Notes: a model not told the origin generated them from the sequence alone. Shown: positions 26,822-35,418, counted from the stretch's first letter. The stretch: 64,000 nt of DNA from Solibacillus daqui (GCF_028747805.1 NZ_CP114887.1:3745001-3809000), one strand, 5' to 3'. Translations and numbers: made by a program.

Positions 26822-28342
26822 ATGGATCCACGAGTTGAGAAACGTTTAGGTTTAAAACAATTAGCAGATAAAATCGTATCTGCACAAGAAGCTGCTGCTT
26901 TAATTCAAGATGGCACAGTAGTAGGTATGTCTGGATTTACTCGCGCTGGAGATGCAAAAGTAGTTCCAATGGCTTTAGTTGAACGCGCTAAAACTGAACA
27001 AATTAAAATTGACGTATATACAGGGGCTTCTTTAGGTCCTGAAGTAGATAACCACTTAGCAGCTGCTGGTGTTATCAATAAGCGCGGTCCGTTCCAAGGT
27101 GATGCGGTAATGCGTGGTTTAATTAACAAAGGCGACATCAAGTACGTAGACGCTCACCTTTCTCACAATGCTGAGTTAGTACGTCAAGGTATTATCGGTC
27201 CAATTAAACACTTAATTTTAGAAGCTGTTGCAATTACTGAAGATGGTTTAATTATCCCAACTAACTCTGTTGGTAACTCACCAATCTTTGCTGAGTATGC
27301 AGAAAACATTATTATCGAATTAAACATTTCTCACCCTGAAGCATTAATCGGTATTCACGACATCTACATTCCAGGTGAACAAGGTAAGCGTGAAGCGATC
27401 CCAATGACAAATGCTGAACAACGTATCGGTGAAATCGGTATCCGCGTTCCTGTTGAGAAAATCCAAGCAATCGTTATTTCTGAAGAGCCAGATGCTCCTT
27501 CATTAATCGTTCCTCCAGATGAGGAAACACAAAACATGGCAAACATTTTATTAGACTTCTTCCGTGATGAAATTAAAGCGGGTCGTTTAACAAATGAACT
27601 TATGCCATTACAATCTGGTGTAGGTTCTGTTGCGAACGCTGTATTAGATGGCTTTGCTGATTCAGAGTTCGAAAACTTAGTTGTTGCTTCTGAAGTATTA
27701 CAAGATGCAGTATTCAACTTAATCGATGCTGGTAAAGTGCGTTTTGCAGCTGCAACTTCAATTACGTTAACAAAAGAGCTACAAGATAAAGTTTACGGTA
27801 ACTTAGAAGCTTACGCTGATAAAATTTGCTTACGTCCACAAGAAATCTCTAACCACCCAGAGCTTATCCGTCGTTTAGGTTTAATTTCTATCAACACGGC
27901 TCTTGAGTTAGATATTTATGGTAACGTAAACTCTACACATGTTTCAGGTACAAAAATGATGAACGGTATCGGTGGTTCTGGTGACTTCGCACGTAACGCT
28001 CGTCTTGGTATCTTCGTAACGAAATCTTACGCAAAAGGTGGCGCGATTTCTTCAATCGTACCAATGGTTTCTCACGTAGACCACACTGAACACGATGTAG
28101 ATGTAATCGTAACGGAACAAGGTATCGCGGATTTACGCGGTCTTGCTCCTAAAGAACGCGTTGAATTAATTATCAACAACTGTGCTCACCCAGATTTCAA
28201 AGAGCAATTATGGGATTACTACAACCGTGCTTACGAAGCAACTGGTGGCGCGCACACTCCTCACATCTTAGAGGAAGCTCTTTCTTGGCACGTAAACCTT
28301 GCTAAAAACAAAACAATGAAAAAAGAAGTAGCAAAAGCTTAA
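26822..28342 (+). CDS. Acetyl-CoA hydrolase/succinate CoA transferase family enzyme
   Basis: 506 residues of the class I CoA-transferase family (Cat1/AarC type). The N-terminal GMSGFTRAGDAK loop, NGIGGSGDFARNA motif and the C-terminal VTEQGIADLRGL segment, which contains the conserved Glu region, are present. The family moves CoA between acetate and succinate. AGGGGAGG precedes the ATG. It may be controlled by the LytTR regulator upstream and by carbon source (see the cre-like site). Exact acyl substrates are not certain. Confidence 0.93.
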   Translation: MDPRVEKRLGLKQLADKIVSAQEAAALIQDGTVVGMSGFTRAGDAKVVPMALVERAKTEQIKIDVYTGASLGPEVDNHLAAAGVINKRGPFQGDAVMRGLINKGDIKYVDAHLSHNAELVRQGIIGPIKHLILEAVAITEDGLIIPTNSVGNSPIFAEYAENIIIELNISHPEALIGIHDIYIPGEQGKREAIPMTNAEQRIGEIGIRVPVEKIQAIVISEEPDAPSLIVPPDEETQNMANILLDFFRDEIKAGRLTNELMPLQSGVGSVANAVLDGFADSEFENLVVASEVLQDAVFNLIDAGKVRFAAATSITLTKELQDKVYGNLEAYADKICLRPQEISNHPELIRRLGLISINTALELDIYGNVNSTHVSGTKMMNGIGGSGDFARNARLGIFVTKSYAKGGAISSIVPMVSHVDHTEHDVDVIVTEQGIADLRGLAPKERVELIINNCAHPDFKEQLWDYYNRAYEATGGAHTPHILEEALSWHVNLAKNKTMKKEVAKA

Positions 28343-28355
28343 TTTTTTCCAAAAA

Positions 28356-28401
28356 TAAAATGCGATGCGGTAGAGACATCTAACCGCATCGCATTTTTAT
28401 T
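28356..28401. terminator. Bidirectional terminator
   Basis: AAATGCGATGCGGT (28358-28371) pairs with ACCGCATCGCATTT (28383-28396). It serves the CoA transferase and the convergent ytxH-like gene. Confidence 0.9.
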
Positions 28402-28738
28402 GTTGATGTTGCTGCTCGTTGTATTGATCTATCATTCGCTGTGCGCCACCTTCACTAATGAACTCATTCTCATCAATAGCTAAAGTCTTTTTACTTGCCG
28501 CGCCTTCAGCAACGTCACCTGCTACATCGCCAACTGATTGGATATGTTCTTCTTCTGTAGAATATTGCTTGTTGCTTTGGAAGTTTTGTTTTTGTTCGTT
28601 TACTGCTTTTGTTGCTCTATCACGTGCTTCATTAAGGAAGACCATCGCTTTATCACGATTTTCCTTCTTACTTAAAAATGAAGCAGCTCCTGCTAATAAT
28701 CCTGCAACTACAACGCCTTTCCCTTTAAATTTAGCCAT
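28397..28738 (-). CDS. YtxH-like general stress protein
   Basis: 113 residues. An N-terminal hydrophobic Gly/Ala segment (VVVAGLLAGAASFL, about 9-22) is followed by a charged helical region, as in YtxH-type proteins. A sigma-B promoter precedes it, as for the B. subtilis ytxGHJ operon. Probable membrane-associated stress protein; function unknown. Confidence 0.8.
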   Translation of the reverse strand: MAKFKGKGVVVAGLLAGAASFLSKKENRDKAMVFLNEARDRATKAVNEQKQNFQSNKQYSTEEEHIQSVGDVAGDVAEGAASKKTLAIDENEFISEGGAQRMIDQYNEQQHQQ

Positions 28739-28781
28739 TGTTAATTACCTCCTAAATCTTGATTATTACACGTTATTTATA

Positions 28782-28807
28782 TTACCCTTTCATAGGCTTA
28801 TTCAAAC
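28782..28807 (-). promoter_or_regulatory. Sigma-B promoter of the ytxH-like gene
   Basis: On the minus strand GTTTGA (28807-28802), 14 nt, GGGTAA (28787-28782), 44 bp before the start codon. Fits GTTTAA-N12-14-GGGTAT with two changes. Confidence 0.78.
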
Positions 28808-28881
28808 ATCTTCAGAAATATGATTAAAAAACACCTAAAATGGGAAATATAATTATAATATGATAAAAAGGAGTGCTGACC

Positions 28882-28983
28882 ATGTTCCAAAATAAAGAAA
28901 TTCAATACAAAGGCATTGAAGTATTAAGTTTATTAGGGGTGGCGACATTCCTAACGTTCGTAATTTCCATTTTTATAGGTTAA
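28882..28983 (+). CDS. 33-residue small membrane protein
   Basis: ATG at 28882 follows AAAAGGAG by 8 nt. The peptide starts MFQNKEIQYKGIEVL and has one membrane helix (about 14-32). It is divergent from the ytxH-like gene, sharing its 143-bp promoter region, where GATTAA-N14-GGGAAA (28822-28847) resembles a weak sigma-B promoter. No family recognised. Confidence 0.65.
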   Translation: MFQNKEIQYKGIEVLSLLGVATFLTFVISIFIG

Positions 28984-29026
28984 AAAAAGGACTGCGCGAA
29001 AAGTAAATACTTCTCGCGCAGTCCTT
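28984..29026 (-). terminator. Strong hairpin with T run on the minus strand
   Basis: GGACTGCGCGA (28989-28999) pairs with TCGCGCAGTCC (29014-29024), with seven T following on the minus strand. It ends transcripts from the GNAT gene at 29198 after they cross repeat copy H, and may also serve the small gene at 28882. Confidence 0.8.
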
Positions 29027-29030
29027 CGTT

Positions 29031-29197
29031 CATGTATTAATTATCCGCTGCAGGCGGTGCTTCTGCGGTGGTCGAAATACGAACGAATGCTAAAACCGTC
29101 ACATCGTGTGACAACGCATTCATGACAAGCATCGTGCTGGCCTCCATCCTCGGCGCAAAGGAGGTGTCCCAGAATCACTTCTCGGACACCCCCTTTT
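29031..29197 (+). repeat. Family 2 structured intergenic repeat, copy H
   Basis: Nested hairpin GAATGC/GCATTC (29085-29121) encloses GTCACA-TCG-TGTGAC with TAAAACC (7 nt) left and AAC (3 nt) right. A second hairpin with the CATCGTG tip follows, then a terminator-like GGTGTCC/GGACACC hairpin ending in six T on the plus strand. It begins directly after the stop codon of the minus-strand gene at 29198. Confidence 0.85.
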
Positions 29198-29479
29198 TTA
29201 TGCCTTTAGATCATCATAGGTATCGCTTTTTTCAAATGCTGATACTACATAGCTACAAATGGCATTCATTTTCAAATTGTTTTCACGTGCATAATCTGCT
29301 GCTGCGTCTAATAATTTTTTGGCTACCCCTTGCCCACGCAGTACATCAGATACATATGTGTGATCCATATTCATAACTCCGTCACGCAAGATCCATGTAA
29401 TTTCTGCTACGCGTTCACCATTTAGCTCATACTCAAAAGCTCCATAATTATTCCCTTTGTCTCGATACGTAAATTCCAT
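29198..29479 (-). CDS. Small GNAT-type N-acetyltransferase (YjdJ/YidJ type)
   Basis: 93 residues, the compact single-domain GNAT form. The acetyl-CoA loop is VLRGQGVAKKLL and the family pattern MNMDHTYVSDVLRGQG is present. Substrate unknown. Its stop codon abuts repeat copy H. Confidence 0.88.
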   Translation of the reverse strand: MEFTYRDKGNNYGAFEYELNGERVAEITWILRDGVMNMDHTYVSDVLRGQGVAKKLLDAAADYARENNLKMNAICSYVVSAFEKSDTYDDLKA

Positions 29480-29530
29480 ATTTCTCCCTCCTCGTTATTT
29501 TTACTATAGCATAATCATGATTTAATCAAA

Positions 29531-29562
29531 CAAAAAAGCTCCCAAAAATTGAGAGCTTTCTA
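29531..29562 (-). terminator. Terminator after the DUF1002 gene
   Basis: AAAGCTC-CAA / TTG-GAGCTTT hairpin with six T on the minus strand. Confidence 0.82.
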
Positions 29563-29568
29563 TGTTTA

Positions 29569-30489
29569 TTATTCTTTTGAGAACCAAGAAGAAATAGTGT
29601 CGATTAAATTATTAAAGAAGTTTTTCACACTTTGCCAGAAGCCTTCATCCTCTAATATCGCACCGAATTTTTCATCAAATGTAGCGGTTAAATCTGAAAG
29701 CTGATCCGACCATTTACTAAAATCGATATTTAAGTTACTAATACGATCCATTAAATCTACTAATAATTGACGGTCCGCATCACTTAAGTTAATTTGGAAT
29801 TTTGCCAACTGGTCTTCAACAATTTGCTGTACCTCTTCTTTTGTTTCTGGTTTATTCTCAGCAATCACTTTTTTAATTTGTGTTAATAATTCTGCTACTT
29901 GCTCATCTGTTACCCCTGCAGATTCTGCAAGTGATGTTGCTACTGATAATTCGTCATTTGCTACGTCTGTACGCTCAATATCAAGTTTTTCACCTGTTTT
30001 TACTTCGTAGGCTTTATAAATCCCTACTAGCGCAGAGTGTCCAGTTACTGGCTTCGGTGCCGCAATTTCAACGATGGCATCTTCAATACCAGCTGTTAAC
30101 ATAGCGCTTGCATACATTTCTGAAGTAACTTGTGTAATATTTTCTGGTGTTACAATGCTAATTACAAGCCCTTTCCCTTCATCTTGACGTGTAATTTTTG
30201 CAGAAGAAAACATGCGTGAGCTTGGATTTGAATCTTTAATATATTTGGCTAAATCTTGACCTGTTATGGTAATTTCATCTACTTCAGTTTCTTTGTCTAC
30301 ACGTAAAGCCGTTTTGACTGTTTCCTTTTCATCTGCAGATAAGTTACCTCCATAAACAACAATTGGTACACCTAATTTTTCGTTAATTGGATTCTTTGTT
30401 TCTGTCGATGCAGCTGATGCGCTAAATGGCAGTACAATTGATAGCATTAAGGCAAGAGCAGCAACTAGTGCGATCCATTTTTGTTTCAT
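29569..30489 (-). CDS. Secreted DUF1002 protein (YpuA type)
   Basis: 306 residues with a Sec signal peptide (cleavage after SASA near residue 27) and a DUF1002 domain, like B. subtilis YpuA. Motifs include VVYGGNLSADEK, AGIEDAIVEIAAPKPVTGHSAL and a C-terminal amphipathic tail. Extracellular or wall-associated; function unknown. Stands alone with its own terminator. Confidence 0.9.
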   Translation of the reverse strand: MKQKWIALVAALALMLSIVLPFSASAASTETKNPINEKLGVPIVVYGGNLSADEKETVKTALRVDKETEVDEITITGQDLAKYIKDSNPSSRMFSSAKITRQDEGKGLVISIVTPENITQVTSEMYASAMLTAGIEDAIVEIAAPKPVTGHSALVGIYKAYEVKTGEKLDIERTDVANDELSVATSLAESAGVTDEQVAELLTQIKKVIAENKPETKEEVQQIVEDQLAKFQINLSDADRQLLVDLMDRISNLNIDFSKWSDQLSDLTATFDEKFGAILEDEGFWQSVKNFFNNLIDTISSWFSKE

Positions 30490-30548
30490 AATATTTTCCC
30501 CCTTCGAAATATATATGCCTACGCATGTACATTCAATTATTAATACGA

Positions 30549-30599
30549 ATAAAAAAAGTAAAAGGTTTCATTGGAAAGATTTACCTTTTACTTTTTTTC
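30549..30599. terminator. Terminator downstream of cvfB and repeat C
   Basis: GTAAAAGGT (30558-30566) pairs with ACCTTTTAC (30583-30591), with A/T runs on both sides. On the minus strand it follows repeat copy C, so a cvfB transcript would carry that repeat in its 3-prime UTR. Confidence 0.8.
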
Positions 30600-30620
30600 A
30601 TCGTACATTTTTATTATTCG

Positions 30621-30871
30621 ATCAATTACGCCCCGGCTAATTCTCGTCCTAGCCTAGGCCTGCACGATGCAGGTCAGTTAGCCGTTATCGCATGGATTCG
30701 ATGAACTTAGGCAAACCTTCTAAATTAACTCCTTTAAAAAATCTGTAACATCCGCCGAGCATTAGGTCAACATGAAGTTGATCATGAAATCGTTGTCACA
30801 GGACGTGAAGCTTTTAGCCTTTGTTCCCCTAGTCAGCCGAGGTTTGTAACGCCTGCTGAAGTAAGTTAAAC
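30621..30871 (+). repeat. Family 1 structured repeat, copy C, two modules
   Basis: Starts ATCAATTACGCCCCGG and ends GCTGAAGTAAGTTAAAC. Contains CCTGCA-CGA-TGCAGG (30659-30673), a degenerate nested hairpin with inner ATCG/CGAT and 3/7 spacing (30678-30715), and a second module with TCAAC-ATGAA-GTTGA (30767-30781). The GTTAAAC end includes the stop codon of cvfB (30866-30868). Confidence 0.75.
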
Positions 30872-31723
30872 GATTTCTGTCCAACCATCTTGCTGCGTAA
30901 TTTTACGCGCTTTCATTAATGTACCTAATGCACGTTTGAAAGCCCCTTTACTCATATTGAACATTTCTTGAATTTCTTCTGGTGTTGATTTGTCTCCGAA
31001 TGGCATTTTGCCGCCCACGCTTTCTAAATAAGCAAAAATCTTTTCAGCATCATCACCTAAACGTTCATGTTTACGCGGTAAAAATGAGCCATTTAGTGAT
31101 CCATCTTCTTTTACGTCGATAATACGCACGGTTACGTCTTGACCTAAACGTGGCTCAGCCATCATTTCTGATTGATGCACAAAAATACGATACGGAGCTT
31201 CTACACCAAGTAAAAATGAGCCTACTGGTAATAAACGATACGGGCGAGCTGAAATTGTTTTGTTGAACATATCTTCTAACGCGCCTTCGTACATGTCATT
31301 TACTTTTTCTTCTGTAATGAGACGGCCAAATAAATCACCATTACGATCTGTACGTAATGTCATGTATAATTGGTCACCTGGCTCTGGCCATACCTCTTGG
31401 ATTGCTGGTAAGTCTTCTGCGCGTACGAGCACCTCGCGAGACGTTCCAATATCACAATAAGCGCCTTCTTTTGTTACTTTTAATACACGCGCCCAACCGT
31501 AATCTGCCTCTGTAATTTGAGGAATTGCTGTTGTTGCCTGTAAGTCGCCACGACGATCCGTATATAGAAATACTTTTACTGTATCACCAATCGCCACTGT
31601 TTCTACTACATCTGAGGCATTTAACGGAATTTCGATATCACCGTTTGTTAAAATATAGCGTGAACCTTGCTCCTCTAATACCGTTAAATTAACAACTTGT
31701 CCTGATTTCATTAATTGATTCAT
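30866..31723 (-). CDS. cvfB: CvfB-type S1 RNA-binding protein
   Basis: 285 residues from the ATG at 31723, preceded by AAAAGGAGAAC; the frame continues 9 codons further but without a ribosome binding site. S1-like OB domains in the first 220 residues and a C-terminal winged helix (MSKGAFKRALGTLM), as in CvfB/YitL. The Staphylococcus homologue binds RNA and affects virulence gene expression. It lies 26 bp downstream of mntR and may be co-transcribed. Confidence 0.93.
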   Translation of the reverse strand: MNQLMKSGQVVNLTVLEEQGSRYILTNGDIEIPLNASDVVETVAIGDTVKVFLYTDRRGDLQATTAIPQITEADYGWARVLKVTKEGAYCDIGTSREVLVRAEDLPAIQEVWPEPGDQLYMTLRTDRNGDLFGRLITEEKVNDMYEGALEDMFNKTISARPYRLLPVGSFLLGVEAPYRIFVHQSEMMAEPRLGQDVTVRIIDVKEDGSLNGSFLPRKHERLGDDAEKIFAYLESVGGKMPFGDKSTPEEIQEMFNMSKGAFKRALGTLMKARKITQQDGWTEIV

Positions 31724-31749
31724 TTTGTTCTCCTTTTTCCTGTCAATCA

Positions 31750-32169
31750 TTACATACTATGATTTGATTTCATTTCTTCAAGCTTCCTTGTCACTTGTGG
31801 TTCATCTTCCAAAAGCTGCACAAGGTCTGCAATTCGATCGATTGAATTCCAGCTCAAGTGGTGTTCGATGCCTTCTACATCTTCATAAATTCGTTCTTCA
31901 TCAACCCCGATTAAACGCAAAAATTGTTCCAGTAACTCATGACGTTGTACTAACCGCTTACCTAATTTTTGCCCTTTTGGCGTTAATGTTAACCCTCTAT
32001 ATTTTTCGTAGACTAAGTAACCATCTTTATCTAACTTCTGTACCATTTTCGTTACTGAGGAAGGTAGAACAGATAAAGCTTCTGCAATATCGGACACACG
32101 CGCATAACCCTTATTTTCAATCAATAAATATATTTGTTCAATGTGGTCCTCCATGCTAGGTGTTGGCAT
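31750..32169 (-). CDS. mntR: Manganese-dependent repressor MntR
   Basis: 139 residues of the DtxR family. Starting at the ATG at 32169, the manganese ligands fall at the same positions as in B. subtilis: Asp8, Glu11, His77, Glu99, Glu102, His103. N-terminal winged helix followed by the dimerisation domain. The longer frame to 32223 breaks this numbering. It represses manganese uptake when Mn(II) is plentiful; no mntH or mntABC is in this window. Confidence 0.95.
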   Translation of the reverse strand: MPTPSMEDHIEQIYLLIENKGYARVSDIAEALSVLPSSVTKMVQKLDKDGYLVYEKYRGLTLTPKGQKLGKRLVQRHELLEQFLRLIGVDEERIYEDVEGIEHHLSWNSIDRIADLVQLLEDEPQVTRKLEEMKSNHSM

Positions 32170-32249
32170 AACTGTTCCCTCTCTTTCCAATTGCTCTTTT
32201 AAGTGTACTACAATATTAGACAAAAAGTTAACTGAAAAACCGTAATACT

Positions 32250-32302
32250 AAATAAAAGAGACGATCCAAGTTATAGCTCAAACTTGAATTGTCTCTTTTC
32301 AT
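32250..32302. terminator. Long bidirectional terminator
   Basis: AAAAGAGACGATCCAAGTT (32254-32272) pairs with the complementary 32281-32299 with two mismatches. It separates comFB from mntR on the minus strand. Confidence 0.85.
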
Positions 32303-32340
32303 TTCCTTATCCAACTTTTAAACGTTGCAAAACCTCGAAC

Positions 32341-32388
32341 TGTTGCTTTGCTTATAGTACAAAAAGAATTTGCTGAAGCAAGTTTAAC
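32341..32388 (+). repeat. Family 1 repeat fragment, copy D
   Basis: Only the right module remains: TTGCTTTGCTTATAGTAC ... TTTGCTGAAGCAAGTTTAAC, closely matching the ends of copies B and E. It lies between comFB and its terminator. Confidence 0.7.
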
Positions 32389-32408
32389 CAGTTTAAAAGG
32401 ATTTCTCT

Positions 32409-32687
32409 TTAATGGCGAGGATATCGACCGACCATATGAAGCGCTCGAATAATTTGCTTATTAATCTCTTCAATATTTTCTGATGTATTAAGTTGTTTGA
32501 ACACGTCATCTCTTGCTTTTTCAGAAGCAACATAGCGAGAGGGTAAAGCATTAAGTGCAATTGCATTTACATCCATTTCGCACTGTTCACAATGGCAAAA
32601 GGTTTGATACTCAACACCATGAAGAAGGAAGCTGACAAGTCCTCGAACAATTTCTTCAGTCACATTTACTAATTTAAAATTAGACAT
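32409..32687 (-). CDS. ComFB-domain protein
   Basis: 92 residues (98 if started at 32705). The Cys motif CHCEQCEMDVNAIALN followed by LPSRYV is the hallmark of the ComFB family, whose Cys residues bind zinc. B. subtilis ComFB lies in the comF competence operon but is not essential for competence; homologues elsewhere bind cyclic dinucleotides. comFA and comFC are not here. Ribosome binding sites are weak for both starts. Confidence 0.85.
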   Translation of the reverse strand: MSNFKLVNVTEEIVRGLVSFLLHGVEYQTFCHCEQCEMDVNAIALNALPSRYVASEKARDDVFKQLNTSENIEEINKQIIRALHMVGRYPRH

Positions 32688-32839
32688 CCCTATTCTTCGC
32701 CTCATTCGACTTCTATTTTATCTAGTTAATAATATAACGTTCTCAAGGATAACTCAAGATTTTATAAATCTAAAATAAAAAATCGCCATTTCAGCACTTT
32801 TAATAGTATAAAATTACCATTTCCAGGTATAAAACATTT

Positions 32840-34957
32840 TTATTTCGTGCCATTTTTCATCAATCTTAAGGCATTCAAAATGACAAGTAATGTTGCCCCA
32901 ATATCTGCAAAAATAGCAATCCACAATGTAAGCCATCCTGGAATTACAAGTAAAATTGCCATTAATTTCAACCCAAGTGCAAACGTGATATTTTGCTTAA
33001 TAATTGTCAATGTTCGTTTACTTAGCTTCATCGTAAATGGAAGTTTTGTTAAATCATCACGCATGAATACAATTTGTGCTGTTTCAAGCGCTGCATCTGA
33101 ACCAGCGCCACCCATTGCAATTCCTATATTGGCTGATGCTAACGCTGGTGCATCGTTTACACCATCCCCTACCATTGCAACAGAACCATATTGCTGTTGC
33201 AGTTCTTTCATTGCTTGAAGTTTATTTTCTGGTAAAAGGCTCGCACGTACATCATCAATTGCTAACTGACTCGCTATTTTTTCGGCAGTTAGTGGGGCAT
33301 CGCCTGTTAGCATTACAGTATGTTGAATGCCATTAGTATGAAGCATTTCAATCACAGTTTTGCTTTCTGGGCGAACCTGATCGGCAATCGCAATTACCCC
33401 TATCACTTGTGTAGTACTTGCTGCCACAATAACAGAATAACCTTTAGAAGATAAATTTTTAATCCTTGTCATAGAATGCTCGGAAACTGTGACAAGAGAA
33501 TTAATCCAGCTGGCACTTCCTACATATATAATGTCACCTTCTACGGTTGCATAGGCACCTTTCCCCGTAACCGATTGGAAATTTTCAGTAGAAGGAATGT
33601 GAATTTTTTCATCGAATGCTTTCGATAAGATTGCACGCGCTAATGGATGCTGTGATTTCTTTTCAACAGCAGCCACTTTTGCGAGCAACGTATGCTCCTC
33701 ACCAACTTCAGTTATAACTTCCATTACTTCTGGTTGCCCTTTTGTTAACGTACCCGTCTTATCAAAGGCTACCGCTTGAACTCGACCCAATTCTTCTAAA
33801 TAAGCACCGCCTTTTATTAGCACTCCTTGGCGCGCAGCATTTCCAATTGCTGTGACAATGGCTACCGGAGTTGAAATAACTAATGCACAAGGGCAACCTA
33901 CTACTAGAACTGCTAATCCTTGATAGATCCAGTGTGTCCAATCGCCAGTAATTATACTTGGAATAATGGCTACTAAAAGAGCAACAAGCATAATAATCGG
34001 TGTATAATATTTCGCAAAACGATCAACAAATTTTTGAGAAGGGGCTTTTTGTGTTTGCGCTTCTTCTACTAAATGAATAATTTTAGCAATTGTTGTATCT
34101 TCAACACGCTTGGTTACCTTTACTTCTAAAGCACCGGCTTCATTTATTGTTCCTGCAAATACATGGTCTGTTATATTTTTCGTTACAGGGATGGATTCTC
34201 CAGTAATAGCAGCTTGGTTAACTGTAGAGCTCCCTTCTACTACAACACCGTCCATCGCAATTTTTTGCCCCGGTTTTACTAATAAAATATCCCCAATTTG
34301 AATCTCTTCAGTTGCTACTTCTATTTCATGAACATGCTCTCCATGTGCACGTTTAATAACTGCATTTACCGGTGCAAGTTCAACTAATTGTGAAATCGAC
34401 TGTCTCGCTTTATTTATCGAATACGCTTCTAATGCTTCACTTACTGCAAATAAGAATACAACGATTGCGGCTTCTTGCCATTCTCCAATTATCGCGGCTC
34501 CAATTATCGCAATCGTCATGAGCGTTTTCATATCAAATTCGAAGTGGCGTAAGTTTTTTATACCCGTTTTAAAAATCGGATAACCTCCTACAATTATCGC
34601 AATTGCATAAATGCTATTTACGAAAATATGTCCCTCTCCTAAGAAGAAACTACAAAGTATACCCATTAGTACGAAAGTTAGCGCAAATAAAGCCAATTGA
34701 TTTTCTTTCTTTTTCAAGAAAGGTTGCTTTTTCGTTCCCTTTCGTTCACTTGCCTTTGAAATTTTTATTCCATCAAATGCACCTGCCGCTTCTAACTGCG
34801 CAATCGATACATCGCCCGTAACCGTTAATTTAGCAGCTCCAAAATTAAGTTGTACGTCCGTTACTGTTTCAATTTCTTTTATATTTCGCTCGAATTTTGC
34901 AGCACAATTTGCACACGATAAATTTTCTAAGCGATATTGCTCGGTTTTCGTAGCCAT
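32840..34957 (-). CDS. cadA: Cadmium/zinc/lead-exporting P1B-type ATPase
   Basis: About 705 residues. One N-terminal heavy-metal-associated domain (LSCANCAAKF), eight membrane segments, the Zn/Cd/Pb-type membrane motif CPCALVIS, phosphorylation motif DKTGTLT, the HP dipeptide SQHPLA and GDGVNDAPALA. It exports divalent soft metals with ATP. The ATG at 34957 is preceded by AAAGGAG at the end of cadC; the GTG at 34966 overlaps it. Operon with cadC and controlled by it. Confidence 0.96.
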   Translation of the reverse strand: MATKTEQYRLENLSCANCAAKFERNIKEIETVTDVQLNFGAAKLTVTGDVSIAQLEAAGAFDGIKISKASERKGTKKQPFLKKKENQLALFALTFVLMGILCSFFLGEGHIFVNSIYAIAIIVGGYPIFKTGIKNLRHFEFDMKTLMTIAIIGAAIIGEWQEAAIVVFLFAVSEALEAYSINKARQSISQLVELAPVNAVIKRAHGEHVHEIEVATEEIQIGDILLVKPGQKIAMDGVVVEGSSTVNQAAITGESIPVTKNITDHVFAGTINEAGALEVKVTKRVEDTTIAKIIHLVEEAQTQKAPSQKFVDRFAKYYTPIIMLVALLVAIIPSIITGDWTHWIYQGLAVLVVGCPCALVISTPVAIVTAIGNAARQGVLIKGGAYLEELGRVQAVAFDKTGTLTKGQPEVMEVITEVGEEHTLLAKVAAVEKKSQHPLARAILSKAFDEKIHIPSTENFQSVTGKGAYATVEGDIIYVGSASWINSLVTVSEHSMTRIKNLSSKGYSVIVAASTTQVIGVIAIADQVRPESKTVIEMLHTNGIQHTVMLTGDAPLTAEKIASQLAIDDVRASLLPENKLQAMKELQQQYGSVAMVGDGVNDAPALASANIGIAMGGAGSDAALETAQIVFMRDDLTKLPFTMKLSKRTLTIIKQNITFALGLKLMAILLVIPGWLTLWIAIFADIGATLLVILNALRLMKNGTK

Positions 34958-34962
34958 CGTTC

Positions 34963-35304
34963 TCACTCCTTTGAATGCTCGTAAGCTATTTTTACAATTT
35001 GATAGACATGCTCATCTGCTAGTGAATAATACATCAGCTTGCCCTCACGCATTGATTTCGCCAAGCCATTGTCCTTTAAATTACGTAAATGGTGAGAGGT
35101 TGTCGCAATACTCGCATCAATAATCGCTGCTACATCACATACACAAAGCCTTTCCTCGATAGTTAATGCGTACACGATTTTTAACCTTGTTTCATCTGCA
35201 AGCACCTTTAATAGTTTTGAAACATGGGCTAGATCGGGCATTTGCGTTTTCACCTTTTCAACAGCCTGCTCATTTATTTTTGTAATTTCGCACGTTTCCT
35301 TCAA
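34963..35304 (-). CDS. cadC: ArsR/SmtB family metal-responsive repressor CadC
   Basis: 113 residues from the TTG at 35304, 5 nt after GAGGTGG. The longer frame would run into an operator. Winged-helix ArsR fold with the metal-site motif ERLCVCD. In the family it represses cadCA and dissociates on binding Cd, Pb or Zn. It is followed by cadA 5 bp after its stop. Confidence 0.95.
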   Translation of the reverse strand: MKETCEITKINEQAVEKVKTQMPDLAHVSKLLKVLADETRLKIVYALTIEERLCVCDVAAIIDASIATTSHHLRNLKDNGLAKSMREGKLMYYSLADEHVYQIVKIAYEHSKE

Positions 35305-35315
35305 AATATCCACCT

Positions 35316-35381
35316 CATTCAAAGATCTATTTGAATGTATTATAGCTTATGCCATGTCACATTCAAAGGTTTATTTGAATG
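35316..35381 (-). promoter_or_regulatory. cadCA promoter flanked by two CadC operators
   Basis: Two 22-bp palindromes of the form CATTCAAA-N6-TTTGAATG at 35316-35337 and 35360-35381, 44 bp apart centre to centre. Between them on the minus strand is a promoter with TTGAAT (35366-35361), 16 nt, TATAAT (35344-35339). One operator covers the -35 and the other the transcription start. Confidence 0.88.
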
Positions 35382-35414
35382 AAAAAAGCTCCTCCTTTTT
35401 AAAAGAGAAGCTTC
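35382..35414 (-). terminator. Terminator downstream of the acylase and repeat E
   Basis: AAGCT-CTC / GAG-AGCTT hairpin followed by six T on the minus strand. It lies after repeat copy E relative to the acylase gene. Confidence 0.75.
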
Positions 35415-35418
35415 CCAA

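Noticed and set aside
29068-29376. Open frame of 102 codons on the plus strand
   Set aside because: Covers repeat copy H and the antisense of the GNAT gene, without a ribosome binding site.
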